A stretch of 64,000 bases of DNA from Taibaiella koreensis (GTDB taxonomy: Bacteria > Bacteroidota > Bacteroidia > Chitinophagales > Chitinophagaceae). The notes under the pieces were generated by a model that worked only from the letters and a program-made list of their open reading frames with translations, was not told where the DNA came from and made no database searches. This document shows positions 28,211 through 36,728 of this stretch, piece by piece. Each line of letters opens with the position of its first letter. Within the stretch, counting starts at the first letter, position 1. A program made the position numbers and the translations under genes. The stretch lies in assembly GCF_003545715.1 (NCBI RefSeq), contig NZ_QVNU01000004.1, positions 1 to 64,000 on the forward strand, read 5' to 3'.

Positions 28211-29570
28211 TAGATCTACAAATGCAAAAAAGGAACGCCCGGAACAATTGATGAATACGGACAATAGCACTAAACCTTCATTTGCCGCAGCACTTCGCTT
28301 TTGGTTTATCCTGGGCTGGATCAGCTTTGGCGGTACTACAGGACACATTACGATCATGCACGACTTCCTGGTCGAAAAAAAGAAGTGGATCAGTAACGGT
28401 AAATTTTTTCACGCCCTGAATGCCTGTATGCTTTTACCGGGACCGGAAGCCCATCAGCTTGCTATCTATATTGGATGGAAGCTGCATGGACTGAAAGGGG
28501 GCGTCATTTCAGGCGTCTTGTTTGTGCTGCCTTCAATGTTTATTTTATTAGGATTGAGCATCACCTATGCTACTTATGGTAACGCACCTATTCTCGTAGC
28601 TGCATTTTCGGGACTAAAGCCTGCAGTGCTGGCCATTATCCTTTTCGCGACCTGGAAAGTGGGCCAAAAAGCACTGATAAGCATCCCTCACTATATTGTT
28701 GCGCTGGCCGCATTCGGGCTCTCTTATTTTGCTCATATCGCTATGCCCTGGATCATACTGGGTGTCGTTATCCTTGCGTTGCTCATTGGCCTTACCGCGC
28801 CTTCCCTTCTCCGTATACAACAGAAAAAGGAGCAAGCCGAAGAACGCGAGGGTGCTTATTATGTGAATCTTTTGCAAGAAAGGGACAGGGTACAGCCGGG
28901 GAAACTGCTCCGGCAATCAGCCGTTTTTGTCTTGCTCTGGAGCATACCCTTTCTTGCCCTGTTGGGGCTATTTGCCGGTCCCGGCTTCTGGCGACAGTTG
29001 TCGTTCCTGTTTACGCGTAGCGCTTTCTTCACGATAGGAGGTTCTTATACGGTGATACCGTATGTTGCCGGTCTTGTAACCGGTAAGCTAGCCTGGCTGT
29101 CAAAAACACAAATGATCGATGGGTTCGCACTGGCGGAGACAACACCCGGCCCACTGGTGATCGTGTTGTCTTATGTGGGCTTTATGGCCGGTTTTAACCA
29201 TTTTGGCGGATCAATCCTTATGGGAACTGTCGGACTCCTGGCCGCCAGCTATTTTACCTTTTTACCCAACTTTATCCTGATCTTCCTCGGCGCGCCGTTA
29301 ATTGAAATATCCCAGAAAAGCGCCATAACACAAACTATGCTCTCCCTGGTAACCGCGGCTGTCGTCGGTGTTATCGTGAATCTGGCTTTTTACCTTGGTA
29401 GTGACATTCTATTTTCAGAAAGAAGAGCCTCGCTGGATCATATCAATTTGCCTTCCCTTGGCTGGGCATTATTTTCGCTGCTATTGCTCGTCAAATTCAG
29501 GATTAAGACATTGCCGCTTGTATTGCTAAGCCTTGTTTTCGGCCTGCTTCGCTATAGTTTGTCGCTCTAG
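28203..29570 (+). CDS. chrA: Chromate transporter (CHR family, two-domain)
   Basis: 455 residues of highly hydrophobic, duplicated architecture. The first half begins with FWFILGWISFGGTTGHI and contains LLPGPEAHQLAIY. The second half repeats the pattern with SAFFTIGGSYTVIPYV and ALAETTPGPLVIV. Full-length CHR proteins usually span 390-450 residues and export chromate or take up sulfate-like anions. The start is uncertain: ATG 28203 overlaps the GNAT stop by 8 bp and suggests coupling; ATG 28251 is the alternative. Its stop faces that of the next kinase 10 bp away, and no terminator is seen between them. Confidence 0.9.
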   Translation: MNDRSTNAKKERPEQLMNTDNSTKPSFAAALRFWFILGWISFGGTTGHITIMHDFLVEKKKWISNGKFFHALNACMLLPGPEAHQLAIYIGWKLHGLKGGVISGVLFVLPSMFILLGLSITYATYGNAPILVAAFSGLKPAVLAIILFATWKVGQKALISIPHYIVALAAFGLSYFAHIAMPWIILGVVILALLIGLTAPSLLRIQQKKEQAEEREGAYYVNLLQERDRVQPGKLLRQSAVFVLLWSIPFLALLGLFAGPGFWRQLSFLFTRSAFFTIGGSYTVIPYVAGLVTGKLAWLSKTQMIDGFALAETTPGPLVIVLSYVGFMAGFNHFGGSILMGTVGLLAASYFTFLPNFILIFLGAPLIEISQKSAITQTMLSLVTAAVVGVIVNLAFYLGSDILFSERRASLDHINLPSLGWALFSLLLLVKFRIKTLPLVLLSLVFGLLRYSLSL

Positions 29571-29580
29571 GAAGACGGTC

Positions 29581-32526
29581 CTATAGTCCCTCCGGCGATG
29601 GCATATTTACAGGAAGAAACAGTTCCACCAGGGTCCCGGCAGGCATTTGGCTTTCATCATACAGGTCGGTTATGTTTACCTTAATAGTAGCATCTCCCCA
29701 TATCTGGTGTACAATGCCCAACCGTTTTGCCGTCAGGTCCATAGCCACTGGTGGGTACATATGTCTCTTTTTCCGCGCCGCACTTTCCCTGCCTACGCCA
29801 TTGTCGCGGATAACGATCTTAAGCAAGGGGCCCTCGCGCAGGAAGCCGAGCCACAATTTCCCTTTGCTGCCCCGGGGCAGGCTCAGCAATCCATGCCATA
29901 TCGCATTTTCGACATAAGGCTGCACCAGCATGGGCGGAAGCGTAACCTCATTTATATTAATGCCGGCTCCGATATGCAGCTCATACACGAATTTGTTTTC
30001 AAACCGGTATTGTTCCAATGCTATATAAGTGCTTAAAGTATCGATCTCCTGGTCGAGCCGGATGCTTAGCTTGTCTGAATGATGAAGCACATCACGGAGC
30101 AGCCTGCTAAACTTAGATAGATATTGATAAGCTTCCTGCTCTTTTTGTTCCAGTATGAAGTATTGGATGCAATTAATGGAATTAAATATAAAATGAGGGT
30201 TCATCTGGGCCTGCAGGGCAAGCAGCTTATAGCTGCTGATAAGCTTTCCCAGGCGGTTTTTCTCCCCGGCCGTTCGTTTGACCTTCGCTATTCTCCTTTC
30301 CAGCCAGATATAAACAAGCGCGGCCAGAAGCAATACGGTCATCAGTACAAACCACCAGGTTTTCCAAAAAGGAAGCGCTATAGCAAAGCTTAAGATAACC
30401 GGTCTCGTACTTTTGGTCCCATCGGCCGTTAATCCGTAAACCTCCAACCGGTAATCGCCATGAGCCAGGTTGTCGAGCTTGAGTATATTGCCTTTCTGCG
30501 ATACAAACGCACCGTTGTTGATACGGTACCATAGGCCGGAACGATCTTCCAGGTCAAAAGACAAGACATCGAAATCAAGCTCAATATTGTTTTTATTATA
30601 AGCAAATGTTCGTGGGCTGGTGTCATTACCCAGGTTGGCCCCATTCACTTTGAATGCGCTCAGGTAGACAGGTGGCGGACAATTGTTACCGGTATCAGAA
30701 AGCGGTATTCTGCTAATCCCTTCAACCGTGGATATGTAGATATACTGACTATCGGCGGCAAGCTTAAACACTTCATTTGCGGGCAGACTGTTGGTGGTAT
30801 TAAAGTACTTAACACTGTGTTTGCTTACAGGAGATGCCAGCCGGATAAGACCCGCATTGGAGCCCAGCCATATATTCCGGTAACGGTCTTCGGTGATATC
30901 GAAAAAAATATCTGTTTTCAGCTCCAGCTCCCTGCCTGCAGGTCTGAGCCTGTTATGAACGAATTGATACAGGCCCTCCTCCTTGGTCGTGATCCATATC
31001 GTTTCATCTGCAGCTTTGAATATCCGGGTAACAGCCTTATCGATACCCGGTACCTTATGAAGCACCGTATCGTTTTGCAATAAAATATAGAGTCCGTTCC
31101 GGCAGCCCAGCAGCAGACTATCCCCACTGGCCGGGCACATATCTATACTTTTATCGGGCAGGCGAAACCCCATGACGATATCGGATCCGCTGATCAGGCA
31201 CATTATGAAAAGCCCCGAAAGAAAAGAGCCTGAAGCCTTTGTTTGTGTAAGCCGGCCCTCGCTTCCATAAAATGCTTCATCGGTCTTTGGCCGGTACAGC
31301 TCTTTGAAGCGGCTATCTGTAAATACCGGCATCCCTTTCAGGACAAGCATTTTGTTTCTTCCTGCCGGTATCACGTCGGCGACAATATGGCTTGGATTGA
31401 AACGAACGGAAAATGATTGCGGCGTATTGCCACTTAAAGCCATTATCGTATAAGGATCGGTGCTGACCAACACACTTCCGTTAACTGTCCTGAGCATACT
31501 TGCCGGTTTATTCAAACCCTGCATGCCGGCAAAGCTGACAACGCGTTTATTTTTGCATACCAGCAAACCCTTCTCCAGGGTAGTTAACCATACATTGCCC
31601 TCCCGGTCCTCGCAGATGCCAGTTACGGAGAGGCCTTTCATAAGTGCGATATGTTTTCCCGGCTCCTTCCCGGACGGATAATAATTAACGCCGTTATCCT
31701 TCATGCCCACCCATATGCCATCGCTTTTGTCGGCATACAAGCTGACAATGGCATTCTTTTGCGGCAGAATATCGATGTCCCATGCCGGTGAGAGCCGGAT
31801 AAGCTTGTCCTTGAGCGAGCAGAAAAAGTAATCGCCGGCTTTGCAGCTGAGCAGTCTGGCCGAACGGTCACCGGGATCCAGATTAGTGTTTAAGGTATCG
31901 GCTCGTCCGCCCTTCCGGAAGATCAGCTGCAAGGCCCCTGATTTCGTTACGGAAGGCGATGCACAAATAAAATTCAGGGGTATCAGCTGATCGCCCGCCC
32001 GTTCAAAATGAACCTGGTATGCCGTCCCGGCTTTTTGTGTCTTCTCCATCGATTGAGTGACAAGATCAACCGTATAAGTAAGGTAATAATTTTGCAGAAC
32101 CAATTTGTTCTCGCCATATTCCCGGATACCATACGTCAAGAACTTATCATGCAGGTGTTGGTATTGTTTACTGAACGGCGCTTCCGTCAGCTTGCCGTTC
32201 TTATAGATCAGTATCCTGTTCCGGCGGGTTGCCAGCCATAGCTGGCCGAGCTTGTCCTCCATATAGGCATATACGCCACGTTCTGGCAGACCATTCCGTT
32301 TATCAAAAACCTGCAGGTTGCTCCCATTGTAACGGCATAGGCCTGCCTCTGTACTGATCCAGATATAGCCCTTGCTATCCTGGAAAACGTTGTAGCATTC
32401 GGTCGCAGGCAGCCCCAGCTTCCCGGTCACATTGACAAAGCTCATCTCCTGGGCAGCAACGGTCCGGGATAATAACAGTAGCGTAAGACAGGTAAGCAAC
32501 AACAAACGGCTGATCGTATCGGGCAT
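29581..32526 (-). CDS. Propeller-containing LytS-type sensor histidine kinase
   Basis: 981 residues from ATG 32526, which gives a signal peptide ending in RTVAAQ. The periplasmic part carries repeated reg_prop-like blades (for example DSKGYIWISTEAGLCRYNG, DREGNVWLTTLEKGLLVC, DRYRNIWLGSNAGLIRL) to about residue 640, then a Y_Y_Y-type beta domain. A membrane segment (WWFVLMTVLLLAALVYIWL) leads to a His_kinase domain with intact motifs: QMNPHFIFNSI, QPYVENAIWHG, IRDNGVG. Proteins of this design sense extracellular signals, sometimes glycans, and signal to LytTR regulators. No regulator, SusC/D pair or glycoside hydrolase is next to it. Confidence 0.92.
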   Translation of the reverse strand: MPDTISRLLLLTCLTLLLLSRTVAAQEMSFVNVTGKLGLPATECYNVFQDSKGYIWISTEAGLCRYNGSNLQVFDKRNGLPERGVYAYMEDKLGQLWLATRRNRILIYKNGKLTEAPFSKQYQHLHDKFLTYGIREYGENKLVLQNYYLTYTVDLVTQSMEKTQKAGTAYQVHFERAGDQLIPLNFICASPSVTKSGALQLIFRKGGRADTLNTNLDPGDRSARLLSCKAGDYFFCSLKDKLIRLSPAWDIDILPQKNAIVSLYADKSDGIWVGMKDNGVNYYPSGKEPGKHIALMKGLSVTGICEDREGNVWLTTLEKGLLVCKNKRVVSFAGMQGLNKPASMLRTVNGSVLVSTDPYTIMALSGNTPQSFSVRFNPSHIVADVIPAGRNKMLVLKGMPVFTDSRFKELYRPKTDEAFYGSEGRLTQTKASGSFLSGLFIMCLISGSDIVMGFRLPDKSIDMCPASGDSLLLGCRNGLYILLQNDTVLHKVPGIDKAVTRIFKAADETIWITTKEEGLYQFVHNRLRPAGRELELKTDIFFDITEDRYRNIWLGSNAGLIRLASPVSKHSVKYFNTTNSLPANEVFKLAADSQYIYISTVEGISRIPLSDTGNNCPPPVYLSAFKVNGANLGNDTSPRTFAYNKNNIELDFDVLSFDLEDRSGLWYRINNGAFVSQKGNILKLDNLAHGDYRLEVYGLTADGTKSTRPVILSFAIALPFWKTWWFVLMTVLLLAALVYIWLERRIAKVKRTAGEKNRLGKLISSYKLLALQAQMNPHFIFNSINCIQYFILEQKEQEAYQYLSKFSRLLRDVLHHSDKLSIRLDQEIDTLSTYIALEQYRFENKFVYELHIGAGININEVTLPPMLVQPYVENAIWHGLLSLPRGSKGKLWLGFLREGPLLKIVIRDNGVGRESAARKKRHMYPPVAMDLTAKRLGIVHQIWGDATIKVNITDLYDESQMPAGTLVELFLPVNMPSPEGL

Positions 32527-32887
32527 AATAATTGTGATGATGGTCTGAACATTCTTTTCCTTTTGAATTGAGATGCTCTGAGCCCGGAACCTTAATACAG
32601 GCTTTATACTAACCGATAAGCACCCCTTCGGATATATAGAAAGCCCGGAGGATCCGGTTGCGGACAAAATACAAAGTGGTCGAATAAATTGCAACCGTAA
32701 GCAAAGGAAAAGTGGCGCTACGAAACGGAAGCCTGTCGATGAAGCGGCAATAAAAGAGATTGATCGGCCTAAAAAGGACTAACATCAGGACGTTAATCGT
32801 CGCAAACGGTACGTATATTGACGGGAATGCCCCCGTTGCCAGTACCTGATCCGGCTTATTTTTGTGCAACGCTAAAAAGCAAACCAT
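32527..32887. other. Intergenic region between divergent kinase and VOC genes
   Basis: Contains the promoter of the VOC gene at its right end. An open frame of 92 codons on the - strand (32609-32887) encodes a hydrophobic stretch but overlaps that promoter and matches nothing I recognise, so I do not call it. Confidence 0.4.
32836..32864 (+). promoter_or_regulatory. Bacteroidota-type promoter of the VOC gene
   Basis: TTG at 32836-32838, 18 bp spacer, then TATTTTTG at 32857-32864, an exact match to TAnnTTTG. The start codon is 23 bp downstream. Confidence 0.6.
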
Positions 32888-33403
32888 ATGAGCAGCAACA
32901 ATAGTATCATCGCCGGGCTAGAGCTGGCGCAAATCGGCTGGGTAGTCCCCGATATCCAGGCAACGCTTAGCTTTCTCCAGGATACAATGGGCATTACCGG
33001 CTTCCCTCCGCCTGAGCATGTAAGCGCACAGGACCTGAACATGAGCTATTATGGGGAAGTGGTCGCCGGCGACTGGCTGACGACGCAGACCTATAACGGC
33101 GGCACCTTTATCGAGCTGATACAACCCCTTTCGGGCCAAAGTATGTTCCACGATTACCTGGCTAAGTACCCTGTGGGCGGCACGCAGCATCTTGCCTTTC
33201 GCTTACCGGTCAGCGATTTTGACCGGATCACTGCCGGACTGCATGCGCAAGGTTATATCCTGATGAGTGAAGTAGACCACCCGATCGCGCGCATGGCTTT
33301 TTTCGATACCTATCAAACGCTGGGCGTAGCCACCGAGATCATGGGCATCACACCGGAAGGATGGACTGCCATTAAACAAATGGAGCAACAGGGAAATATA
33401 TAA
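32888..33403 (+). CDS. VOC (glyoxalase/bleomycin-resistance fold) family protein
   Basis: 171 residues with two beta-alpha-beta-beta-beta modules. Likely metal ligands are Glu in FIELIQP, His in GGTQHLAF and Glu in VATEIMG; the first-strand position usually filled by His reads Gln (LAQIGWVVPDI). Closest in outline to methylmalonyl-CoA epimerase-like or Glyoxalase_4 members. The substrate is unknown. It is a single gene with its own promoter, not part of an operon. Confidence 0.8.
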   Translation: MSSNNSIIAGLELAQIGWVVPDIQATLSFLQDTMGITGFPPPEHVSAQDLNMSYYGEVVAGDWLTTQTYNGGTFIELIQPLSGQSMFHDYLAKYPVGGTQHLAFRLPVSDFDRITAGLHAQGYILMSEVDHPIARMAFFDTYQTLGVATEIMGITPEGWTAIKQMEQQGNI

Positions 33404-33450
33404 CCGGGCAAATACATGCTAAGGTGTGGTGTCTATTATTTTCCAATCAA

Positions 33451-33545
33451 AATATCAATGTCGTTTAGTTAAGCATTTAAGGAAAAGGCATGTAATTAAC
33501 TGCAGAGGTCGCCAAGCTGACGTAAAGGGCGCAAAGATTTGGCGC
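33451..33545 (+). repeat. Dispersed repeat family B, copy 1
   Basis: Shares a long interrupted match with 43960-44055, including CAATGTCGTTTAGTTAAGCA here against CAATGCCGTTTAGTGAAGCA there, then a degenerate AACCGC(A)AAGG.CGC...AAAG stretch typical of coding-free Bacteroidota repeats. Confidence 0.75.
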
Positions 33546-33677
33546 CATTGCTTCCTTTGATCTATCCCGCTAAAGGCATATGCCGGCAGCCAACAACGGA
33601 CTTTGATCGTCCGCACCTGTTAGGGCAATGTCTTATGTTGCTCAAAAGTATTTAGATGCTTTCATGGCGCCCGCAGA

Positions 33678-33753
33678 TGTCAGGATGATGATGGTATGTT
33701 TATGGTTTGGGCTAACGTAACAGAAAACTCGCCATTGTCATCCTGATCATAGC
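33678..33753. repeat. Imperfect inverted repeat with TCATCCTGA arms
   Basis: GTCAGGATGATGATGG at 33678 pairs, with a few mismatches, with CCATTGTCATCCTGAT at about 33732-33747. The right arm continues toward a GAAGGATCT motif. I read it as a remnant of a dispersed palindromic element. Confidence 0.45.
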
Positions 33754-33803
33754 TTGCGTAGCATGCGAAGTGAAGGATCTCTTCCTGTTGAAAAAAGAAT
33801 AAG

Positions 33804-33932
33804 TGACTATCCGGATATAGGAAACAAGATATAATTTGCTTCCATTAACGGTTGCTGAGCTTGTCGAAGCACCATCGTTGTCCTTTCGACAAGCTCAAGG
33901 ACCGCCTTTGTTTCCTATATCCGGATACTCAG
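33804..33932. repeat. Nested palindromic repeat, copy 3 (inverted)
   Basis: The best preserved copy. Outer arms are CTATCCGGATATAGGAAACA (33806-33825) and its near-perfect complement ending near 33928; inner arms are GGTTGCTGAGCTTGTCGAAG (33850-33869) and CCTTTCGACAAGCTCAAGG (33882-33900). The order of the inner arms is reversed relative to copies 1 and 2, so it lies in the opposite orientation. Confidence 0.88.
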
Positions 33933-34019
33933 AAAAAGATATTTGTATAGGTTAAAAGAACGCTATTCCCTTAGCTCAAGAGATTGCCTTCACGGGACGA
34001 AATTTTGAAATGCTATACC

Positions 34020-34056
34020 TTGCTTCATAACTAAACGACATTGAATCAAAATATTT
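34020..34056 (-). repeat. Dispersed repeat family B, partial inverted copy
   Basis: TGCTTCATAACTAAACGACA (34021-34040) is the reverse complement, with a two-base insertion, of the core at 33456-33475. Confidence 0.65.
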
Positions 34057-34291
34057 GATTTCCATTTTCTTGGTAATAATAAAAGTGGCAAGAAAAAGGT
34101 GTTCTACAGAAGGTAGATATCTTAAACGCTTTAGATGAAAGAGAAGATAATGATTGTTGCTACCTATTTGTACGACGGCCACGTGGACAACAACTGATCC
34201 GTAGAGACAAGTAAATTGAGCCGTGCAGGCAAGCGGTAAGGCGCAACAAGCCGGACCTTTGTGCTGCTCATTCAAAAAGAGCACCATAACA

Positions 34292-35257
34292 ATGATAGAA
34301 AAAATAAGCCTTGGCCAAAATGGCCCGCTGGTTTCCAAGCTAGGATTGGGCTGCATGCGTATGTCACGCGTCTGGGGCGGTCCGGCAAACGACGAAAACG
34401 AAAGTGTAGCAACCATCCGGATGGCATTGGACAGCGGTATCAATTTTCTGAATACAGGTGACTTCTACGGCAGCGGTCATAATGAGTTGCTGGTAGGTAA
34501 GGCGATCAAGGGCCGCCGGGACGATGCCTTTATCAGCGTCAAATTCGGCGGCATCTTTTATAATAACCAAATGCTGGGTCTTGATCTGCGCCCCGTGGCC
34601 ATTAAGAACTTTATCAATTATTCCCTGGTGCGGCTGGGTGTAGATACCATCGATCTTTATCAGCCCTGCCGGCTGGACAACAGCGTTCCTATAGCAGATG
34701 TGATCGGAACCATAGCCGATCTGATCAAAGATGGAAAGGTGCGTCACCTTGGCGTTTCGGAAATTACGGCCGATCAATTGCGCCAGGTGCATCGTATCCA
34801 TCCCGTTGCTGCGCTGGAGATAGGCTATTCGCTGGCCGATCGCCAGATAGAGCAGGAGCTGCTACCCACGGCGAAAGAGCTGGGTATAGGCGTCGTCGCT
34901 TTTGCCAATACGGCCGAGGGATTGCTCACCGGTGCGATGACGGCGCCGCTTCCGGCCGACAGCTACCAGAACCACTTTTCCCGCTTCCAGGGAGAGAACC
35001 TGGTGAAAAACCTTGAAAAAGTAGAAGTACTGCGGCAAATGGCAGCAGATAAAGGCTTTACCCCTACCCAGCTGGCGATCGCCTGGGTCAATGCGCAGGG
35101 CGATCATATAATGCCCCTGGTGAGCATGAGCCGCAGAGCCCGGCTGCCGGAGAACATACAGGCTATGGACATTAGCTTTACTGCGGAGGAGATGAATACG
35201 CTGAATACGCATTTTGCGCCGGGCGCCATACTGGGCAGCACCTATCTTCAACGTTAA
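34292..35257 (+). CDS. Aldo/keto reductase
   Basis: 321 residues from ATG 34292, where the family's N-terminal strand begins (LGQNGPLVSKLGLGCMRMS). The (beta/alpha)8 oxidoreductase has Tyr in DFYGSGHNE and Lys in ISVKFGG of the catalytic set; the position often holding His reads Cys in DLYQPCRLD, as some members with QPAR at this place also lack His. LAIAWVNAQG and the C-terminal NADPH-binding region are present. It is followed 27 bp later by an AraC-type regulator in the same direction, which may control it. The substrate is unknown. Confidence 0.88.
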   Translation: MIEKISLGQNGPLVSKLGLGCMRMSRVWGGPANDENESVATIRMALDSGINFLNTGDFYGSGHNELLVGKAIKGRRDDAFISVKFGGIFYNNQMLGLDLRPVAIKNFINYSLVRLGVDTIDLYQPCRLDNSVPIADVIGTIADLIKDGKVRHLGVSEITADQLRQVHRIHPVAALEIGYSLADRQIEQELLPTAKELGIGVVAFANTAEGLLTGAMTAPLPADSYQNHFSRFQGENLVKNLEKVEVLRQMAADKGFTPTQLAIAWVNAQGDHIMPLVSMSRRARLPENIQAMDISFTAEEMNTLNTHFAPGAILGSTYLQR

Positions 35258-35284
35258 GGAAGCCTTGCTTTTTAATACCTTTAC

Positions 35285-36100
35285 ATGGTGACCCATCCAA
35301 CTGAGATCATTCCCGGTATCATTTTCTTTTCTTATCTCTCCAGGATGAGGAAAGATAAAGTAGCGTTCCTTGAAGACAATATCCTGGTGCTACAGGTTTC
35401 GGGCCGCTTTTCGCTGCAGACAGCCAGCGAAAGGGTTGCTATGGGACGGGGCGAAATGCTCCTGATCCAAAAGAACCAGCTGGGTGAGATCACCAAGACC
35501 CCACTGGAAGGCGAGGACTACCAAACCGTCGTGATCAGGCTGAAAGAAGCGTTCCTGAGGACGATCGCCCTGGAAGAGCAGATAGAAACCAGCGGAAAAT
35601 ACAATGGTCCGCCTAATATCCTTGTTCCGGGCAACGATTTCCTGCAGGCCTTCTTTCAGTCTGTCATGCCTTATGTCCGTCACCCCGAAGAAAAAATAAC
35701 CCAATCGATGGGTATGCTGAAGGTAAAAGAAGCCGTACACCTCCTGCTCTATACGCTGCCGGGGATCGAAGCGCTGCTGTTTGACTTTTCGGAGCCCTAT
35801 AAGATGGACCTGGAGCAGTTCATGGTCAGCAATTTTCACTATAATGTTCCGATCGAAAAATTCGCGCAGCTTACCGGTAGAAGCCTTGCCGGTTTCAAAC
35901 GGGACTTTCAGAAGCTGTTCGGGATGTCGCCCCGGCATTGGCTGCAGGAAAGAAGACTTGCGGAAGCACGGCGCCTGATTGAAACCAAGAACAAAAAGCC
36001 ATCGGCTATCTATCTCGACCTGGGATTTGAAAGCCTGTCCCATTTTTCCCATTCGTTCAAAAAGAAGTTCGGCAGGGCCCCCAGCGAATGGGTGGGTTAA
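35285..36100 (+). CDS. AraC-family transcriptional regulator
   Basis: 271 residues. The N-terminal half is a cupin-like ligand or regulatory domain (about 1-165, ExsA-like in outline). The C-terminal half carries two helix-turn-helix motifs: PIEKFAQLTGRSLAGFKRDF and AIYLDLGFESLSHFSHSFKK, ending with the family's GRAPSEW. It lies 27 bp after the aldo/keto reductase stop, so the two genes are probably cotranscribed. Confidence 0.9.
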   Translation: MVTHPTEIIPGIIFFSYLSRMRKDKVAFLEDNILVLQVSGRFSLQTASERVAMGRGEMLLIQKNQLGEITKTPLEGEDYQTVVIRLKEAFLRTIALEEQIETSGKYNGPPNILVPGNDFLQAFFQSVMPYVRHPEEKITQSMGMLKVKEAVHLLLYTLPGIEALLFDFSEPYKMDLEQFMVSNFHYNVPIEKFAQLTGRSLAGFKRDFQKLFGMSPRHWLQERRLAEARRLIETKNKKPSAIYLDLGFESLSHFSHSFKKKFGRAPSEWVG

Positions 36101-36161
36101 ATGGTGTGCGCGTGTTCTTACTCCGAAGTATTTACCGTGCTTGCATGTCTGATTTCCGGCG

Positions 36162-36623
36162 CTAACTGCCGCAATCCAGATAATACAAGGGAACCTCATT
36201 TCCGGACGCCCTATCCCCGCCGGGCGTAAGACCCTCGAAGAATACATGATCGCCCAGTTCCTTATTACCGACCTGCCGCTGTAGCTGGTACATCAGATCG
36301 AGTACGGTGAAATGAGCGCCGTTAACAGCTTTCAGCCGGGCGCACAATTCCACCTGGTAAAAGCCGTTCTCTCCGTTGGCTTCATCAAAGGCGTCTGTAT
36401 CGTCCAGCAGGGTCTCATTAGGTTTCAGCGCTTCTTTATTCTTTATCCAGGCCTCGTAGCAAACATCAATTTCGGAGACCGGAATAGCGATCCGGCCCGC
36501 TTCCCAATGTGCCTTTTCCTTTAGGATAGCGCTTTGATAAGCGGCGATGGCCTGGTCAAATTCTTCTTCGCTGTTATAGACCTTTCTCTTAAAAGCCCAC
36601 ACAATATCAGATAATACGTGCAT
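36162..36623 (-). CDS. Conserved hypothetical protein
   Basis: 153 residues from ATG 36623; an in-frame start at 36665 would add 14 residues of unlikely sequence. The protein is acidic and soluble, with no signal peptide or membrane segment. The N-terminal stretch (HVLSDIVWAFKRKVYNSEEEFDQAI) looks helical, and Trp/Tyr-rich segments follow. I do not recognise the family and give no function. Confidence 0.65.
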   Translation of the reverse strand: MHVLSDIVWAFKRKVYNSEEEFDQAIAAYQSAILKEKAHWEAGRIAIPVSEIDVCYEAWIKNKEALKPNETLLDDTDAFDEANGENGFYQVELCARLKAVNGAHFTVLDLMYQLQRQVGNKELGDHVFFEGLTPGGDRASGNEVPLYYLDCGS

Positions 36624-36728
36624 ATGGTTATTTATTTTCGTTAAAGGCTTCGAGTATGCCACCATCGATTCAAAGGATAATTCGTTTGTTTATCGCTGTA
36701 CAACGGACTGTAGTTGCGTTGCTATCAA

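Larger units (their letters stand above)
33404..34291. other. Gene-free, repeat-rich island
   Basis: Nearly 900 bp without a defensible gene. It holds a dispersed-repeat copy (33451-33545), an imperfect inverted repeat around TCATCCTGA (33678-33753), the third nested palindrome (33804-33932) and an inverted partial copy of the first repeat (34020-34056). The outer repeat pair faces inward across about 600 bp. Confidence 0.7.

Noticed and set aside
32609-32887. Minus-strand 92-codon hydrophobic frame
   Set aside because: Overlaps the VOC promoter, has no family match and no translation signal; AT-rich intergenic sequence easily gives such frames.
33976-34443. Minus-strand 155-codon frame
   Set aside because: Overlaps the start of the aldo/keto reductase and a repeat copy; composition is not protein-like.
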